DNA of 64,000 nt from Gammaproteobacteria bacterium (GCA_029882215.1 JAOULC010000006.1:1-64000); one strand, 5' to 3'. Shown: positions 10,004 to 19,201, counted from the first letter of the stretch. Numbers and translations are program-made. Notes: a model not told the origin generated them from the sequence alone.

Positions 10004-11065
10004 TTAGACCTTTTGGGACATATGTAACTGCATTTTTTCCAGAGTAGGATGCTCGATAACACCTTTCTCCGTCACTATTGCATCAACTAATGCAGCAGGG
10101 GTTACATCAAATGCGGGGTTCCAGGCTTGCGCACCTTCAGTCGCCACTCGGTGTTCGCCACAGCCAAAGACTTCTGATGCCGCTCTTTGCTCGATAGGGA
10201 TTTCTGCTCCCGTTGCGGTCTTCATGTCGATGGTAGAAGTGGGTGCCGCAACCATAAATTTAACTCCATGGTGCTTCGCCAGAATCGCTAATGAATATGT
10301 ACCTATTTTGTTCGCCACATCACCATTGGCCGCAATCCGATCGGAACCAACAATTACCCAGCTGACTTTGCCCTGCTGCATTAAACTCGCTGCAGCCCCT
10401 TCACACAGTAAAGTCACCGGAATACCATCTTTAACAAACTCCCAGGCAGTCAACCGGGCACCCTGCATCCATGGTCGGGTTTCATCAGCAAACACCTGAT
10501 TAATTTTACCCGCACTATAGGCACTACGAATCACCCCCAGTGCCGTTCCATAACCACCGGTTGCCAGTGCACCGGCATTACAGTGAGTGAGTACAGCCCC
10601 TGCATCTTGCTGTAGCAATGAAGCACCGTATTCGCCCATCTGATAATTCGCCTGAACGTCTTGATCCCGAATTAAAGTCGCCTGATCTAACATAACCTGA
10701 ACTAAATTTTCATCGTTAACCTGTGTGGATTGCAGACATTGCTTCATTTTATCCAGTGCCCAGAACAAATTAACGGCTGTCGGGCGTGACTCAGATAAGG
10801 TAACTATATCCTCAAGTATTTTTTCTATTCGTGCATCATAGTCTAAAGACTGATGCTCGATAGCAGAGCTAACCACAGCAAAAGCGGCCGCAATGCCGAT
10901 AGCAGGAGCACCCCGCACAACCATGTCACGAATGGCATCTGCTACTGCAGGTGCCGTCGTTAAATGTAATTCTGTGTATTGCTGAGGAAGCTTGCGCTGA
11001 TCTAATAAATAAAGGCCATCAGCCTTCCAGCTGATAGCCCTGATTGAATCGTATAACTTTGTCAT
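10004..11065 (-). CDS. mtnA: S-methyl-5-thioribose-1-phosphate isomerase
   Basis: The 353-residue enzyme isomerises methylthioribose-1-phosphate to the ribulose form in the methionine salvage pathway. Motifs are VVRGAPAIGIAAAFAV, THCNAGALATGGYGTALG (catalytic Cys), ADETRPWMQGARLTAWE and VGSDRIAANGDVANKIGT (catalytic Asp). It is full length. The deaminase mtaD lies 3.3 kb away on the plus strand with three lipoprotein genes between. No other mtn genes (mtnBCDK) are in the window. Confidence 0.96.
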   Translation of the reverse strand: MTKLYDSIRAISWKADGLYLLDQRKLPQQYTELHLTTAPAVADAIRDMVVRGAPAIGIAAAFAVVSSAIEHQSLDYDARIEKILEDIVTLSESRPTAVNLFWALDKMKQCLQSTQVNDENLVQVMLDQATLIRDQDVQANYQMGEYGASLLQQDAGAVLTHCNAGALATGGYGTALGVIRSAYSAGKINQVFADETRPWMQGARLTAWEFVKDGIPVTLLCEGAAASLMQQGKVSWVIVGSDRIAANGDVANKIGTYSLAILAKHHGVKFMVAAPTSTIDMKTATGAEIPIEQRAASEVFGCGEHRVATEGAQAWNPAFDVTPAALVDAIVTEKGVIEHPTLEKMQLHMSQKV

Positions 11066-11077
11066 AATAAAACCGTG

Positions 11078-12115
11078 TTAACTTCCCACTGAAGTAGCAA
11101 AGTCTAGTATAACTTTTTTCATATCGTCTTTCATTGCTTCATCGGCTTTTGTTATCATTCTGGAAAGCGCCACAGCCTTTGAATCGGCTGACGTTTTGAA
11201 AGACCAGGTATGAGTCCCGCGAACACCGCCACTGCCGACTTCAATTAACTTAACCGTCACTTTCCCTCGAAGCCAGTACCAGCCGGATCTCATGCCCACA
11301 TCAGTTACTTCAGATGAGGCAACCATCTGAAAGTCAGCACTACCGGTTGTAGCTGGGAAGCCCGCTTTTGACATCGCACCCTTAAGCAGGCGATTAAGCG
11401 GGGTTAAATCAGAAGACGCAATATCGGTCGAGATTTTTAGCCCTAACAACTGATTTTCCAGCTGGCCACGTAACTCCGCAAGATTCCACTTCGCAGGTTT
11501 ACCGACACCGTTAAGATCAATAATTTTCAGGGTTTTTTGCAGCAACTGCCTTTGCAACTGAAGCTGTAGTGCCTGATTCATAGCCGCCATGGACAGTAAT
11601 TTATCAGCATTGGATTTTGCACGATTCAGTTCCACTGTGGTTGACTGATCCAGCTCATCTATTTGCTGACGAATATTCTCACCGGCCTGACTTCTTTTCA
11701 AGACCGCCAGAGCATAGTGTTCCTGTACCGATGTATCCAGCCAGTTTTCAGCTATGCGCACACCTTCAAGGACTTTATCGGTTTCGACAGTAACATCCTG
11801 CAGCAGCCGTATGTCTTTGCTGAAATTTTCCTTACCATTAACATTGTGTGATTTTATGTCCGTTAATGTTCTGGTTTCTTCCTGTATTTTCGCTTCAAAT
11901 GTTTTGCTTAAATTTGCCAGTGCCCTGCTATTTGCCGTTTTACGATCCGATGCAGAGCCTTTACCAACAATATAAGCACTGTGCGGGTAATCAAAACTTT
12001 CACTGTTAACCCAGTCTGGTTTTTTACCATCATTTTTGCCCGCAACCGCCTGTGTTTTACAGGCAACTAATGAAGTCGTCACAAGCACCAATATTAAGAA
12101 CTTACGCATTATCAT
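11078..12115 (-). CDS. LPP20-domain lipoprotein
   Basis: The 345-residue protein has a lipoprotein signal with lipobox LVAC (KFLILVLVTTSLVACK), so it should be anchored to a membrane by a lipidated cysteine. The region PDWVNSESFDYPHSAYIVGKG followed by Ala-rich helix matches the LPP20 fold found in several outer membrane lipoproteins; I give it here only as landmarks. The middle is Gln/Leu-rich and probably coiled coil. A GGGGA site precedes the first ATG. It follows the COG3014-type lipoprotein by 23 bases and lies downstream of an LpoB-like gene, forming a conserved three-gene set. The role of this protein is unknown. Confidence 0.8.
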   Translation of the reverse strand: MIMRKFLILVLVTTSLVACKTQAVAGKNDGKKPDWVNSESFDYPHSAYIVGKGSASDRKTANSRALANLSKTFEAKIQEETRTLTDIKSHNVNGKENFSKDIRLLQDVTVETDKVLEGVRIAENWLDTSVQEHYALAVLKRSQAGENIRQQIDELDQSTTVELNRAKSNADKLLSMAAMNQALQLQLQRQLLQKTLKIIDLNGVGKPAKWNLAELRGQLENQLLGLKISTDIASSDLTPLNRLLKGAMSKAGFPATTGSADFQMVASSEVTDVGMRSGWYWLRGKVTVKLIEVGSGGVRGTHTWSFKTSADSKAVALSRMITKADEAMKDDMKKVILDFATSVGS

Positions 12116-12138
12116 TTTGCTTCCCCGGTGTTCATGAT

Positions 12139-13470
12139 TTACTTGCTTGCCTGAGCCTGCTTAAGATCTTTTGGTCTTGGTGCAGCCCAATAATCACTAA
12201 TAAAACTTAAGCGTCCTTTTGTAACCGATACCGGGTGTGTCATCGAATCAACAACACCAGAATGCCCCAGCATCTCTATGCGAGCATTATACTCACCGGG
12301 ATCCAGAGGAACTCGAATCAGCTGAATTTCTTGCGGCAGGCTTGACCAGTTGCGTGTGTCGGCGATTTCTGAAACCAGTCCGCCTATTTTAAAGGCCAAC
12401 CCCATTAAGCCGCCACCGCGCTTTTCCGCTTCCTGAGATGCTTTATGCTTAACGACCATGCGCGCAAGTGCCCGTACCGTAATCGCCGGCATATCAGCTT
12501 CCAGTGCTTTTCTAGCCATACTGTCAATGTTTTCAACCGTATCAAATTTATAAGACTGCTCATTGACGACCAGCCGTGCACGACGCGCCGGACGAGTTCT
12601 CTCTTTATAAGCCGGCAAGGCAAGCTTTAAACGCTGATTAATTGCTGGCGCCCAGGTCATGATGGTATTTTGTGATTTAACCGGGCCTAAACCATTATCC
12701 AGAACAGCAATCAGATAACCTTTAGAACGTTCCGCATTTTTGTCGAATTTAATGCCAAATTCTTTTTCATACTGCTTAAGTTCATTATTCATACCTTCAT
12801 AAGCCAGCATTCTCAACAGGTCATGCTTTAACTGGTTTGGAACGGCAAGGCCGTGCTTACTGATGGTGCTTTTATAAACATCCACGGCCTTTCGATAAGA
12901 CACAAGCGCCTGATCATACTCACCTAGCCCCTCAAAGATAATACCCGACAGATAGCGAACAAAGGGGTCTTCAAGCGGCGTTTCACCCCATTCACGCATT
13001 TTGACATCGGCCTGTAACACTTCAACGCGGGCACTATCCATTTGATTCAGTGCAATATAGTTCAGTGCCATGTAGGAGTGCAATAAGACTTGCTCATAGC
13101 GATCTCCGGTATAATCTCGCACAGTGTCATTAACCACCGCACTACCCACTGCCTGAGTAACACTGGTTGAATACAGATCAGCCATTTCTTTTTTGGCAAC
13201 CTCAAAGTCTTTATTACTTGAGGCGTATTCACCGGTCATGCGTTTCAACATGCCTTTATGAAGATGGGTTAAGACTTTATCACTGGCATCATGTGACTGC
13301 GTTTCAAATTCACGAAGTGCTAAATCAGGCCGACCAGATTGTAATTTAGCTCTTACACTTTGGCCTTTTTGAGCATAATGGGAACAACCCTGCAAAACAA
13401 ATACAGCGGAAAAGACCACTAAAAATACAGCATGAATCATTCTAAAATTCATAGAATTTATAACTTTCAT
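12139..13470 (-). CDS. COG3014-type lipoprotein with TPR-like repeats
   Basis: The 443-residue protein has a signal peptide ending in the lipobox LQGC. Residues about 50-230 are helical with TPR character (LALREFETQ, YMALNYIALNQMDSARVEV, YLSGIIFEGLGEYDQALVSY). A basic and beta-rich C-terminal half follows. Relatives are uncharacterised and typically occur with LpoB-like and LPP20 proteins, as here. An AGAGG ribosome site lies before the ATG at 13470. A periplasmic or outer-membrane scaffold role is a guess from the architecture. Confidence 0.78.
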   Translation of the reverse strand: MKVINSMNFRMIHAVFLVVFSAVFVLQGCSHYAQKGQSVRAKLQSGRPDLALREFETQSHDASDKVLTHLHKGMLKRMTGEYASSNKDFEVAKKEMADLYSTSVTQAVGSAVVNDTVRDYTGDRYEQVLLHSYMALNYIALNQMDSARVEVLQADVKMREWGETPLEDPFVRYLSGIIFEGLGEYDQALVSYRKAVDVYKSTISKHGLAVPNQLKHDLLRMLAYEGMNNELKQYEKEFGIKFDKNAERSKGYLIAVLDNGLGPVKSQNTIMTWAPAINQRLKLALPAYKERTRPARRARLVVNEQSYKFDTVENIDSMARKALEADMPAITVRALARMVVKHKASQEAEKRGGGLMGLAFKIGGLVSEIADTRNWSSLPQEIQLIRVPLDPGEYNARIEMLGHSGVVDSMTHPVSVTKGRLSFISDYWAAPRPKDLKQAQASK

Positions 13471-13538
13471 AACGACCTCTATTAATTATTATCAGGTACT
13501 GAATGACGGCAACTTCCCTGTCGCCCAGAACTTTTCAC

Positions 13539-14156
13539 TTATAAACGGAATGAGTCCCTTGCAACAGCTTTTTTGATTTTCTTCTGACCAACCCAGACTT
13601 TGCGGTTGTTTTTCAGGTCAATCAGTGTCAGGTCCACCTGATAGAAGCGCACATGCTTGCCGGCAACGGCATCAATGATTGTATTGATATCACCTTTTAA
13701 CATAAAGTCCGCTGCCTGTTCCTGACCCGCTTCTTTACGTGATGAGTCAGACGCATGAATATCCATATCTTTTCTTTCTTCTCGGATTTCACGTCTCTCT
13801 GAGCTTGATGCCACAAAATCGACTTCCCCTGAGTTGATTAGGGCTTTTTCCATATCATTCACAAATGTTCGGGTATTGATATGCTCGTGACTCAAGTTAC
13901 GAACTCTGCCAATAATAACGGCTGGAACAGCGCCTTTCATTTTTTTATTAAATCGCTTTAACCATGGACGCGATAACACATCCTGAATCATTTCTGTCGC
14001 AACAATGCGTGAATCTGTATCATTCCAGGCACCACTTAAATCAGTGGTAGAAGCTGTATCAACACGCTCAACCGTTGCGCCTTTTTTACAACCGGACACA
14101 GCCAGTAGTGCGCTACATATAAAGATAACAGTTAGCATTCGACTAATATAATTCAT
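13539..14156 (-). CDS. LpoB-like lipoprotein (penicillin-binding protein activator family)
   Basis: The 205-residue protein has lipobox VSGC and the LpoB-type core: VIGRVRNLSHEHINTRTFV, GEVDFVASSS, DFMLKGDINTII and the C-terminal LIDLKNNRKVWVGQKKIKK. In E. coli LpoB is an outer membrane lipoprotein that stimulates the synthase PBP1B. Here the gene opens a minus-strand set with a COG3014 and an LPP20 lipoprotein, a linkage not found around enteric lpoB, so it may be a paralogue with a different partner. An AAGGA site lies 9 bases before the ATG. Promoters for it and for mtaD must lie in the 250-base divergent gap. Confidence 0.82.
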   Translation of the reverse strand: MNYISRMLTVIFICSALLAVSGCKKGATVERVDTASTTDLSGAWNDTDSRIVATEMIQDVLSRPWLKRFNKKMKGAVPAVIIGRVRNLSHEHINTRTFVNDMEKALINSGEVDFVASSSERREIREERKDMDIHASDSSRKEAGQEQAADFMLKGDINTIIDAVAGKHVRFYQVDLTLIDLKNNRKVWVGQKKIKKAVARDSFRL

Positions 14157-14406
14157 CGTTTTATTTCCTTGTTTATTAGATTTTTTCAGATAGTTTTATA
14201 ACGAGTAGCCCTAAAATAAAGCCTTTGCACACTGTTCCATCTCTACTTTTTATTTTGACTGGAATTTCACCTACTGTGCAATCGCTTTCAAGTATATAGC
14301 AGATATCGTTAAAATACATGACACAGATCACATTCATAACCATAAGATATTGTAATTAATTCTTATTCATATTGCGAAATCGCAATGATAAAGGTATCGT
14401 CCCCGC

Positions 14407-15723
14407 ATGCATAATATTGACCTATTAATAGACGCCCGCTGGGTTGTCACTGTAAACCTCAACAACGATGTTCTGGACAACCATAGCGTTGCTATCGATA
14501 AAGGTCGTATTATCGATATATTACCCAGCTCTGTTGCCTGTGACCGTTATATCGCTAAAACCCATCATCAATTAGGTAACACGGTCCTGATGCCGGGGCT
14601 TATCAACTGCCATACACACGCTGCAATGAGCCTGTTAAAAGGCATCGCTGATGACCTACCGTTGATGGACTGGCTACAAAACCATATCTGGCCAGCTGAA
14701 GGCCGCTGGGTTAATGAAGAGTTTGTACACGATGGTACTGAGCTGGCAATAGCCGAAATGCTGCGATCCGGCACAACCTGTTTCAGTGACATGTATTTCT
14801 TCCCGGACGTTATTGCCAAGGTGGTTAACCAGAGCGGAATGCGCGCGGCTATTGGTATGATCGTACTGGATTTTCCCACTGTCTGGGCACAGAATGCTGA
14901 TGAGTACATTGAGAAAGGCCTGCGCCTGAGAGATGAGTACCGGGAACACTCGCGCATAAAGACACTGTTTGCACCCCATGCACCCTATACCGTATCAGAA
15001 GCCACCTTGTCACAAATTCGTATGTTATCTGATGAAATGGAGCTGCCTGTAACAATGCACATCCATGAAACACAATCAGAAGTGGATCAGGCCGTAGCAA
15101 ATAACGATAAAAGACCGCTTAGCAGCCTGCATGATATCGGCTTAATTTCACCCAACCTGATTGCCGTTCATATGACAGCTCTGACGGACGAAGAAATAAA
15201 CTTATTAGCGGATAACGGTACGCATATTGTGCACTGCCCGGAGTCCAACCTGAAGCTAGCCTCAGGATTCTGCCCGCTTGGAAAACTATTAGCCGCAGAG
15301 ATTAATGTTTGTCTGGGCACCGATGGCTCAGCCAGTAATAACGACCTTGATATGCTTGGTGAAATGAAAACAGCCGCACTGCTGGCCAAGGCTGTTTCTG
15401 GCGATGCCAGTTGTGCTGATGCCAACCAGATCATCAGAATGGCAACCATCAACGGTGCAAAAGCACTGGGCATGAATGATGACATTGGCTCGATTGAAAT
15501 CGGCAAAGCCGCCGACCTGATTGCTGTCGACTTCTCCGGCCTTGAATCACAACCTGTTTACAACCCGGTTTCACACCTTATCTTCAATACCAGTCGTGAT
15601 CAGGTATCTGATGTCTGGGTTAAAGGCCGTCACTTATTAAAAGATCGCTCACTCACCCGTCTTGATGAAAATGAAATTATCCGCAAAACCCGCGTCTGGA
15701 ATGATAAAATAGCCAATAAATAG
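14407..15723 (+). CDS. mtaD: 5-methylthioadenosine/S-adenosylhomocysteine deaminase (TRZ/ATZ family)
   Basis: The 438-residue amidohydrolase carries the zinc motif NCHTHAAMSLLKG, the MHIHET and HCPESNLKLASG stretches, and CLGTDGSASNNDLDM. It should deaminate methylthioadenosine to methylthioinosine and possibly S-adenosylhomocysteine. Pseudomonas uses this deaminase plus a phosphorylase before MtnA, and the same gene neighbourhood (mtnA, mtaD, ubiG, phosphatase) is present here. It precedes ubiG by 41 bases on the same strand. Confidence 0.9.
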   Translation: MHNIDLLIDARWVVTVNLNNDVLDNHSVAIDKGRIIDILPSSVACDRYIAKTHHQLGNTVLMPGLINCHTHAAMSLLKGIADDLPLMDWLQNHIWPAEGRWVNEEFVHDGTELAIAEMLRSGTTCFSDMYFFPDVIAKVVNQSGMRAAIGMIVLDFPTVWAQNADEYIEKGLRLRDEYREHSRIKTLFAPHAPYTVSEATLSQIRMLSDEMELPVTMHIHETQSEVDQAVANNDKRPLSSLHDIGLISPNLIAVHMTALTDEEINLLADNGTHIVHCPESNLKLASGFCPLGKLLAAEINVCLGTDGSASNNDLDMLGEMKTAALLAKAVSGDASCADANQIIRMATINGAKALGMNDDIGSIEIGKAADLIAVDFSGLESQPVYNPVSHLIFNTSRDQVSDVWVKGRHLLKDRSLTRLDENEIIRKTRVWNDKIANK

Positions 15724-15764
15724 CCGTTAACCGCGTTAATTAACTCACATACTCAATAAAAAGA

Positions 15765-16478
15765 ATGCCGATGACCACATTAAATGTCGACCCCGCAGAG
15801 ATTGCAAAATTTGAAGAACTAGCCAGCCGCTGGTGGGACAGTCAGGGAGAGTTCAAGCCATTACATGAAATCAACCCCCTGCGTTTACAGTATATTGATC
15901 AGCGCGTCGGCTTATCTGGAAAAAAAATACTCGATGTCGGTTGTGGCGGCGGTATTTTAGCCGAGAGCATGGCTCAAAATGGCGCTCATGTACTGGGTAT
16001 TGATATGGGCAAGGCACCGCTGACTGTTGCGAAATTACATGCAATGGAGGCCGAGGTCGAGCTTGAATACCGGCAAATCACTGTTGAAGAGCTGGCCGAA
16101 GAAATGCCCGCCCAGTTTGACGCGGTAACTTGCATGGAAATGCTGGAACACGTACCCGACCCGGCCTCGATTATCCGCGCCTGTTACAAACTGGTAAAAC
16201 CCGGCGGGGATGTGTTTATGTCCACTTTAAACCGCAATCCGAAATCGTTTATGTTCGCCGTAATCGGTGCAGAATACCTGCTACAGATGCTGCCTAAAGG
16301 CACCCACGACTATAAGAAGTTCATCAAGCCATCTGAACTCAGTAGCTGGGCCAGAGAAGCGGGACTAGAACTCAAGGACATCAGCGGGCTCAGTTACAAC
16401 CCTCTAACTAAAGTCTACAAATTAAGCCGCGACGTCAGTGTTAATTACATGACACACAACATCCGCCCTGCTGAATAA
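15765..16478 (+). CDS. ubiG: Ubiquinone biosynthesis O-methyltransferase
   Basis: The 237-residue SAM-dependent methyltransferase has motif [14 protein letters not shown] and the UbiG signatures [26 protein letters not shown] and [19 protein letters not shown], cited in part. It does both O-methylations of the ubiquinone ring, so the organism makes ubiquinone. Two ATGs (residues 1 and 3) are possible starts. The phosphatase gene begins 15 bases after its stop, so they are cotranscribed. Confidence 0.95.
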   Translation: MPMTTLNVDPAEIAKFEELASRWWDSQGEFKPLHEINPLRLQYIDQRVGLSGKKILDVGCGGGILAESMAQNGAHVLGIDMGKAPLTVAKLHAMEAEVELEYRQITVEELAEEMPAQFDAVTCMEMLEHVPDPASIIRACYKLVKPGGDVFMSTLNRNPKSFMFAVIGAEYLLQMLPKGTHDYKKFIKPSELSSWAREAGLELKDISGLSYNPLTKVYKLSRDVSVNYMTHNIRPAE

Positions 16479-16493
16479 GCCAGAACACCTCCT

Positions 16494-17159
16494 ATGATAA
16501 GCACTGTTTTATTTGATCTCGACGGTACTCTGGTTGATACCGCACCTGACATGGCACACTCCCTGAACCTGCTACTTACGGAACAGGGTGAAGAAGCATT
16601 ACCCCACGCCATTATTCGCCCGCATGTTTCCAATGGCAGCGAAGCGCTGGTGACACTGGGGTTTGGTGATGCACTTGAAAATACTCGTCTGCAGCAATTA
16701 AAAAAGCGCTACCTGGAAATCTATCAGACAAATATTCATATTCAATCCTGCCTGTTTCCCGGCATGGACAAGCTGCTTGAAAAAATTGAAGAAGCCGGTA
16801 AGCAGTGGGGCGTCGTCACCAACAAGCCGTCCTGGTTAACCGAGCCATTACTCATATCAATGGGGTTAGCCACAAGAAGCGCCTGCATGGTGAGCGGTGA
16901 CACCACCTCGCAAAGGAAGCCTCATCCGGAACCGATGTACCACGCCTGTCAACTGATTGGTGTTGATAGTACAGAATGTATTTATATCGGTGATGCTAGA
17001 CGCGATATAGAAGCCGGCAATAACGCCAATATGAAAACCATTATCGCTACTTATGGCTATATTGCTGAATGGGAGGACATGTCGACATGGGGTGCAGATG
17101 CGCTGATTGATGAACCTTGTGAGATTTTACAACACTGCGGTTTAAGTAGCGCTAACTAA
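16494..17159 (+). CDS. mupP: HAD-superfamily phosphatase, probably MupP (N-acetylmuramic acid 6-phosphate phosphatase)
   Basis: The 221-residue haloacid dehalogenase-type phosphatase has motif I FDLDGTLVDTAPD, motif II VVTNKP and motif IV YIGDARRDIEAGNNA. By sequence alone it could be a phosphoglycolate phosphatase (Gph). In Pseudomonas, however, the gene immediately after ubiG, near mtaD and mtnA, is mupP. That enzyme dephosphorylates MurNAc-6-phosphate in the AmgK-MurU cell-wall recycling route and underlies fosfomycin tolerance. The matching gene order favours MupP. amgK and murU are not in this window. Its last 8 bases overlap the convergent glycosyltransferase gene. Confidence 0.72.
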   Translation: MISTVLFDLDGTLVDTAPDMAHSLNLLLTEQGEEALPHAIIRPHVSNGSEALVTLGFGDALENTRLQQLKKRYLEIYQTNIHIQSCLFPGMDKLLEKIEEAGKQWGVVTNKPSWLTEPLLISMGLATRSACMVSGDTTSQRKPHPEPMYHACQLIGVDSTECIYIGDARRDIEAGNNANMKTIIATYGYIAEWEDMSTWGADALIDEPCEILQHCGLSSAN

Positions 17160-17778
17160 AACCTGAATACCTCTGATTTCTTAACTTTTTAAATCGCTCA
17201 ACATCCTCTGCCCGGTCAACATCCCAAAGCGTATCCAGTAATATCGGTATTTCTGGTTCCATCTGATCAATGGTTTGCTGTAAAACCTTTGAACTTCCCC
17301 AGGCAATATCGACAAACATATTCGGCTGCGGCTTATTTAATCCCACCAAGACATAACCACCGTCTTCTGCCGGTCCCAGCACAACCGGATGTCGATCAAG
17401 CATTGCAAAGGCATGCTTTATATAATCCTTATCAATTGCCGGAATATCCGAACCGATCAGCACCACTTTTTTGTATTCAAGTAATTTATTAAATAAGGCT
17501 GACGACATCTTTTGTCCAAGATCACCGCCCGGCTGCACGGCAAGAGCAATCTTATATTGCGCTTTCAGGTACTGAAAAAAGCTATGTTTTTTATCCGGCG
17601 TGCATTGTAATTCCACATCTACATCAGGCAAACGAGCCAGAGCCGATACTGTGAACTCTAATAGCTGCTGATAAACTCTGCACGCTTGTTCTCCAGTATA
17701 ATCAGGGATCAGGCGTGTTTTAACCTTACCGGCTTGCGGTGCTTTGGCAAAAATTATCAGCGCTTGATCTTTATCCAA
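17152..17778 (-). CDS. TIGR04282/DUF2064 glycosyltransferase-like protein
   Basis: The 208-residue protein has a nucleotide-diphospho-sugar transferase-like fold with DQALIIFAKAPQAGKVKTRL at the N-terminus, LIGSDIPAIDKDYI and LGPAEDGGYVLVGL. The family is usually linked to a TIGR04283 glycosyltransferase, which here lies 1.6 kb away (19349-20023), separated by tetR, tusA and tusE. Translation seems to start from TTG at 17778, 5 bases after the tetR stop, with only a weak ribosome site, so translational coupling is likely. Its biochemical product is not known. Confidence 0.83.
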   Translation of the reverse strand: MDKDQALIIFAKAPQAGKVKTRLIPDYTGEQACRVYQQLLEFTVSALARLPDVDVELQCTPDKKHSFFQYLKAQYKIALAVQPGGDLGQKMSSALFNKLLEYKKVVLIGSDIPAIDKDYIKHAFAMLDRHPVVLGPAEDGGYVLVGLNKPQPNMFVDIAWGSSKVLQQTIDQMEPEIPILLDTLWDVDRAEDVERFKKLRNQRYSGFS

Positions 17779-17783
17779 AACGA

Positions 17784-18401
17784 TTAATTATTGAGTTCAA
17801 GGCTAGTAATAAACTGGCTGATCATTTTATCGAGTAACTCCTGTAAACTGTAATCCTTAAGGTGTTCAGAATGCTGCAGACACTTTAACAGTAAAACTTC
17901 CCGCAACATCCCTTGGTACATCAAAGCCGATGCCTTACTGTCTATTCTTGACAGTTTCCCTCTGGATTGTAGCTCATTTAAACTGTATTCGATAAAGTCA
18001 GTAAATGTTTTCCAGCGATTAAGAAAAAACTTTCGATGCGCATCATGTCCCTCCAGTATGCTGTAGAGCTCGATTTTAAGCAAGTCAGGCTGCCTGACAA
18101 TACTGTCGATGAAAACAGCTGTTATGCCTCTGAGGATTGTCTCAAAATCAGCATCGGAGCTAACGATTGTATCGACATAACTTTCTCGCTGACATGAAAA
18201 GTCCTGCAAGACCGCATCGTATAGTTCATCTTTGGATTTGAAATGCCGGTACAGAATGGCCGGACTGACTCCCACAGCATTAACAATCTCGTCAATTGAA
18301 ACACCGTGAAAACCTTTATCTGCAAAAAGGGCTTTTGCAGCTTTTATAAGGCTAGATCTGCGCTCGGGGGCTGATAATCGTTTATTGGAGGCTATAGCCA
18401 C
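17784..18401 (-). CDS. TetR-family transcriptional regulator
   Basis: The 205-residue protein has an N-terminal helix-turn-helix (ALFADKGFHGVSIDEIVNAVGVSPAILYRHF) of TetR type, cited as a landmark region around residues 23-55, and a helical ligand-binding C-terminal domain. The start is GTG at 18401. It is followed closely by the DUF2064 gene and preceded by tusA 44 bases upstream, all on the minus strand. Its ligand and targets are unknown. No palindromic operator was obvious in the neighbouring gap. Confidence 0.88.
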   Translation of the reverse strand: MAIASNKRLSAPERRSSLIKAAKALFADKGFHGVSIDEIVNAVGVSPAILYRHFKSKDELYDAVLQDFSCQRESYVDTIVSSDADFETILRGITAVFIDSIVRQPDLLKIELYSILEGHDAHRKFFLNRWKTFTDFIEYSLNELQSRGKLSRIDSKASALMYQGMLREVLLLKCLQHSEHLKDYSLQELLDKMISQFITSLELNN

Positions 18402-18445
18402 AATAACACTAAACCCCTGAACGCAGGGCCATCAAAAAACTTAAA

Positions 18446-18676
18446 TTAAGATTTTTTGATGAAGAAAACGAAGTTACCGCCTTCTTCTGCACTAGAAACC
18501 AGTTCGTTACCAGTCTGCTTGCAGAAAGCTTCAAAATCTTTCACAGAACCTGGGTCAGTTGCTTCAATTTTCAGTGTTTGACCACTTGCTAAAGCAGCGA
18601 TAGCTTTCTTTGCACGTAAAATTGGTAATGGGCAGTTAAGGCCTTTAGCGTCTAACTCTGAATCAAATGAGCTCAT
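18446..18676 (-). CDS. tusA: TusA-family sulfur carrier protein
   Basis: The 76-residue protein has the TusA/SirA signature LDAKGLNCPLPILRAKKAI, with the persulfide-carrying cysteine in NCPLP. TusA accepts sulfur from IscS and passes it to TusBCD/TusE for 2-thiouridine in tRNA, or acts in sulfur oxidation in other bacteria. A TusE homologue lies 190 bases upstream and cysteine desulfurases lie elsewhere in the window. AGGAGA precedes the ATG by 6 bases. It appears to have its own promoter (18732-18760). Confidence 0.93.
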   Translation of the reverse strand: MSSFDSELDAKGLNCPLPILRAKKAIAALASGQTLKIEATDPGSVKDFEAFCKQTGNELVSSAEEGGNFVFFIKKS

Positions 18677-18731
18677 GATGTTCTCCTGTTATATGTTAGT
18701 GATCGTTCACTTAAGAACAAACGTGGCAGTA

Positions 18732-18760
18732 ACAATAATCAATAGGCCGACTATCGTCAA
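18732..18760 (-). promoter_or_regulatory. Predicted tusA promoter
   Basis: On the minus strand TTGACG (18760-18755) and TATTGT (18737-18732) are separated by 17 bases, about 55 bases upstream of the tusA ATG. The AGTCGGCCTAT inside the spacer recalls half of an IscR type-1 site but does not keep the full spacing. Confidence 0.5.
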
Positions 18761-18825
18761 TTGCTAAATATCTAGATATTTTTTATATAGCAATAAACAG
18801 AATTAATTTATGATTTTTTCAGAAA

Positions 18826-18862
18826 AGAAAAAGCCAGCATTAGATTTATGCTGGCTTTTTTA
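18826..18862 (-). terminator. Intrinsic terminator of tusE
   Basis: AAGCCAGCAT and ATGCTGGCTT form a perfect 10-bp stem with a 7-base loop, starting just after the tusE stop. The minus strand continues with TTTTTCTTTTC. The GCCAG/CTGGC core is shared with terminators at 6071 and 32762. Confidence 0.9.
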
Positions 18863-18865
18863 TAC

Positions 18866-19201
18866 TTAACTACAGCCTTTAGGACGTGGTAAACCGGCAA
18901 TTTTGTTTGCTGACTTAATCAAGCCATATGGGAACAAACGGTATATATACTTACTATCAGAACGATCTGCACCGTATTTTTTCTTCATAAGTTTAGAAAA
19001 AGAGCGCGGATCACAAACTTTGCCTTCATCGTAGAAAAAAGTACGCGCTTCATTAATGATATCCCAATGCTCTGGCGTTAATTCGACTTTTTCATTAATT
19101 GCAATTTTTTCTGCGACTTCTTCGCTCCACTCGTCAAGATTCTCTAACCAACCAGCTTCGCTTAACTCAACCACAGTACCGTCTTCTAATACAGCTTGCA
19201 T
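18866..19201 (-). CDS. tusE: TusE/DsrC-family sulfur relay protein (single C-terminal cysteine)
   Basis: The 111-residue protein has the DsrC/TusE fold, with LDEWSEEVAEKIA, ELTPEHWDIINEAR and the C-terminal arm NKIAGLPRPKGCS. The penultimate residue is the conserved cysteine (Cys110). The second cysteine of true DsrC, 11 residues earlier, is replaced by Asn99. It is therefore of the TusE type, accepting sulfur for tRNA thiolation, rather than a dissimilatory DsrC. A GGAG site precedes the ATG. Its promoter carries an IscR-like site nearly identical to that of iscR. Confidence 0.88.
   Translation of the reverse strand: MQAVLEDGTVVELSEAGWLENLDEWSEEVAEKIAINEKVELTPEHWDIINEARTFFYDEGKVCDPRSFSKLMKKKYGADRSDSKYIYRLFPYGLIKSANKIAGLPRPKGCS

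Noticed and set aside
18732-18760. Possible IscR site in the tusA promoter (AGTCGGCCTAT half)
   Set aside because: Only one half resembles the type-1 motif and the spacing to the TTGAC half is wrong, unlike the tusE and iscR sites.
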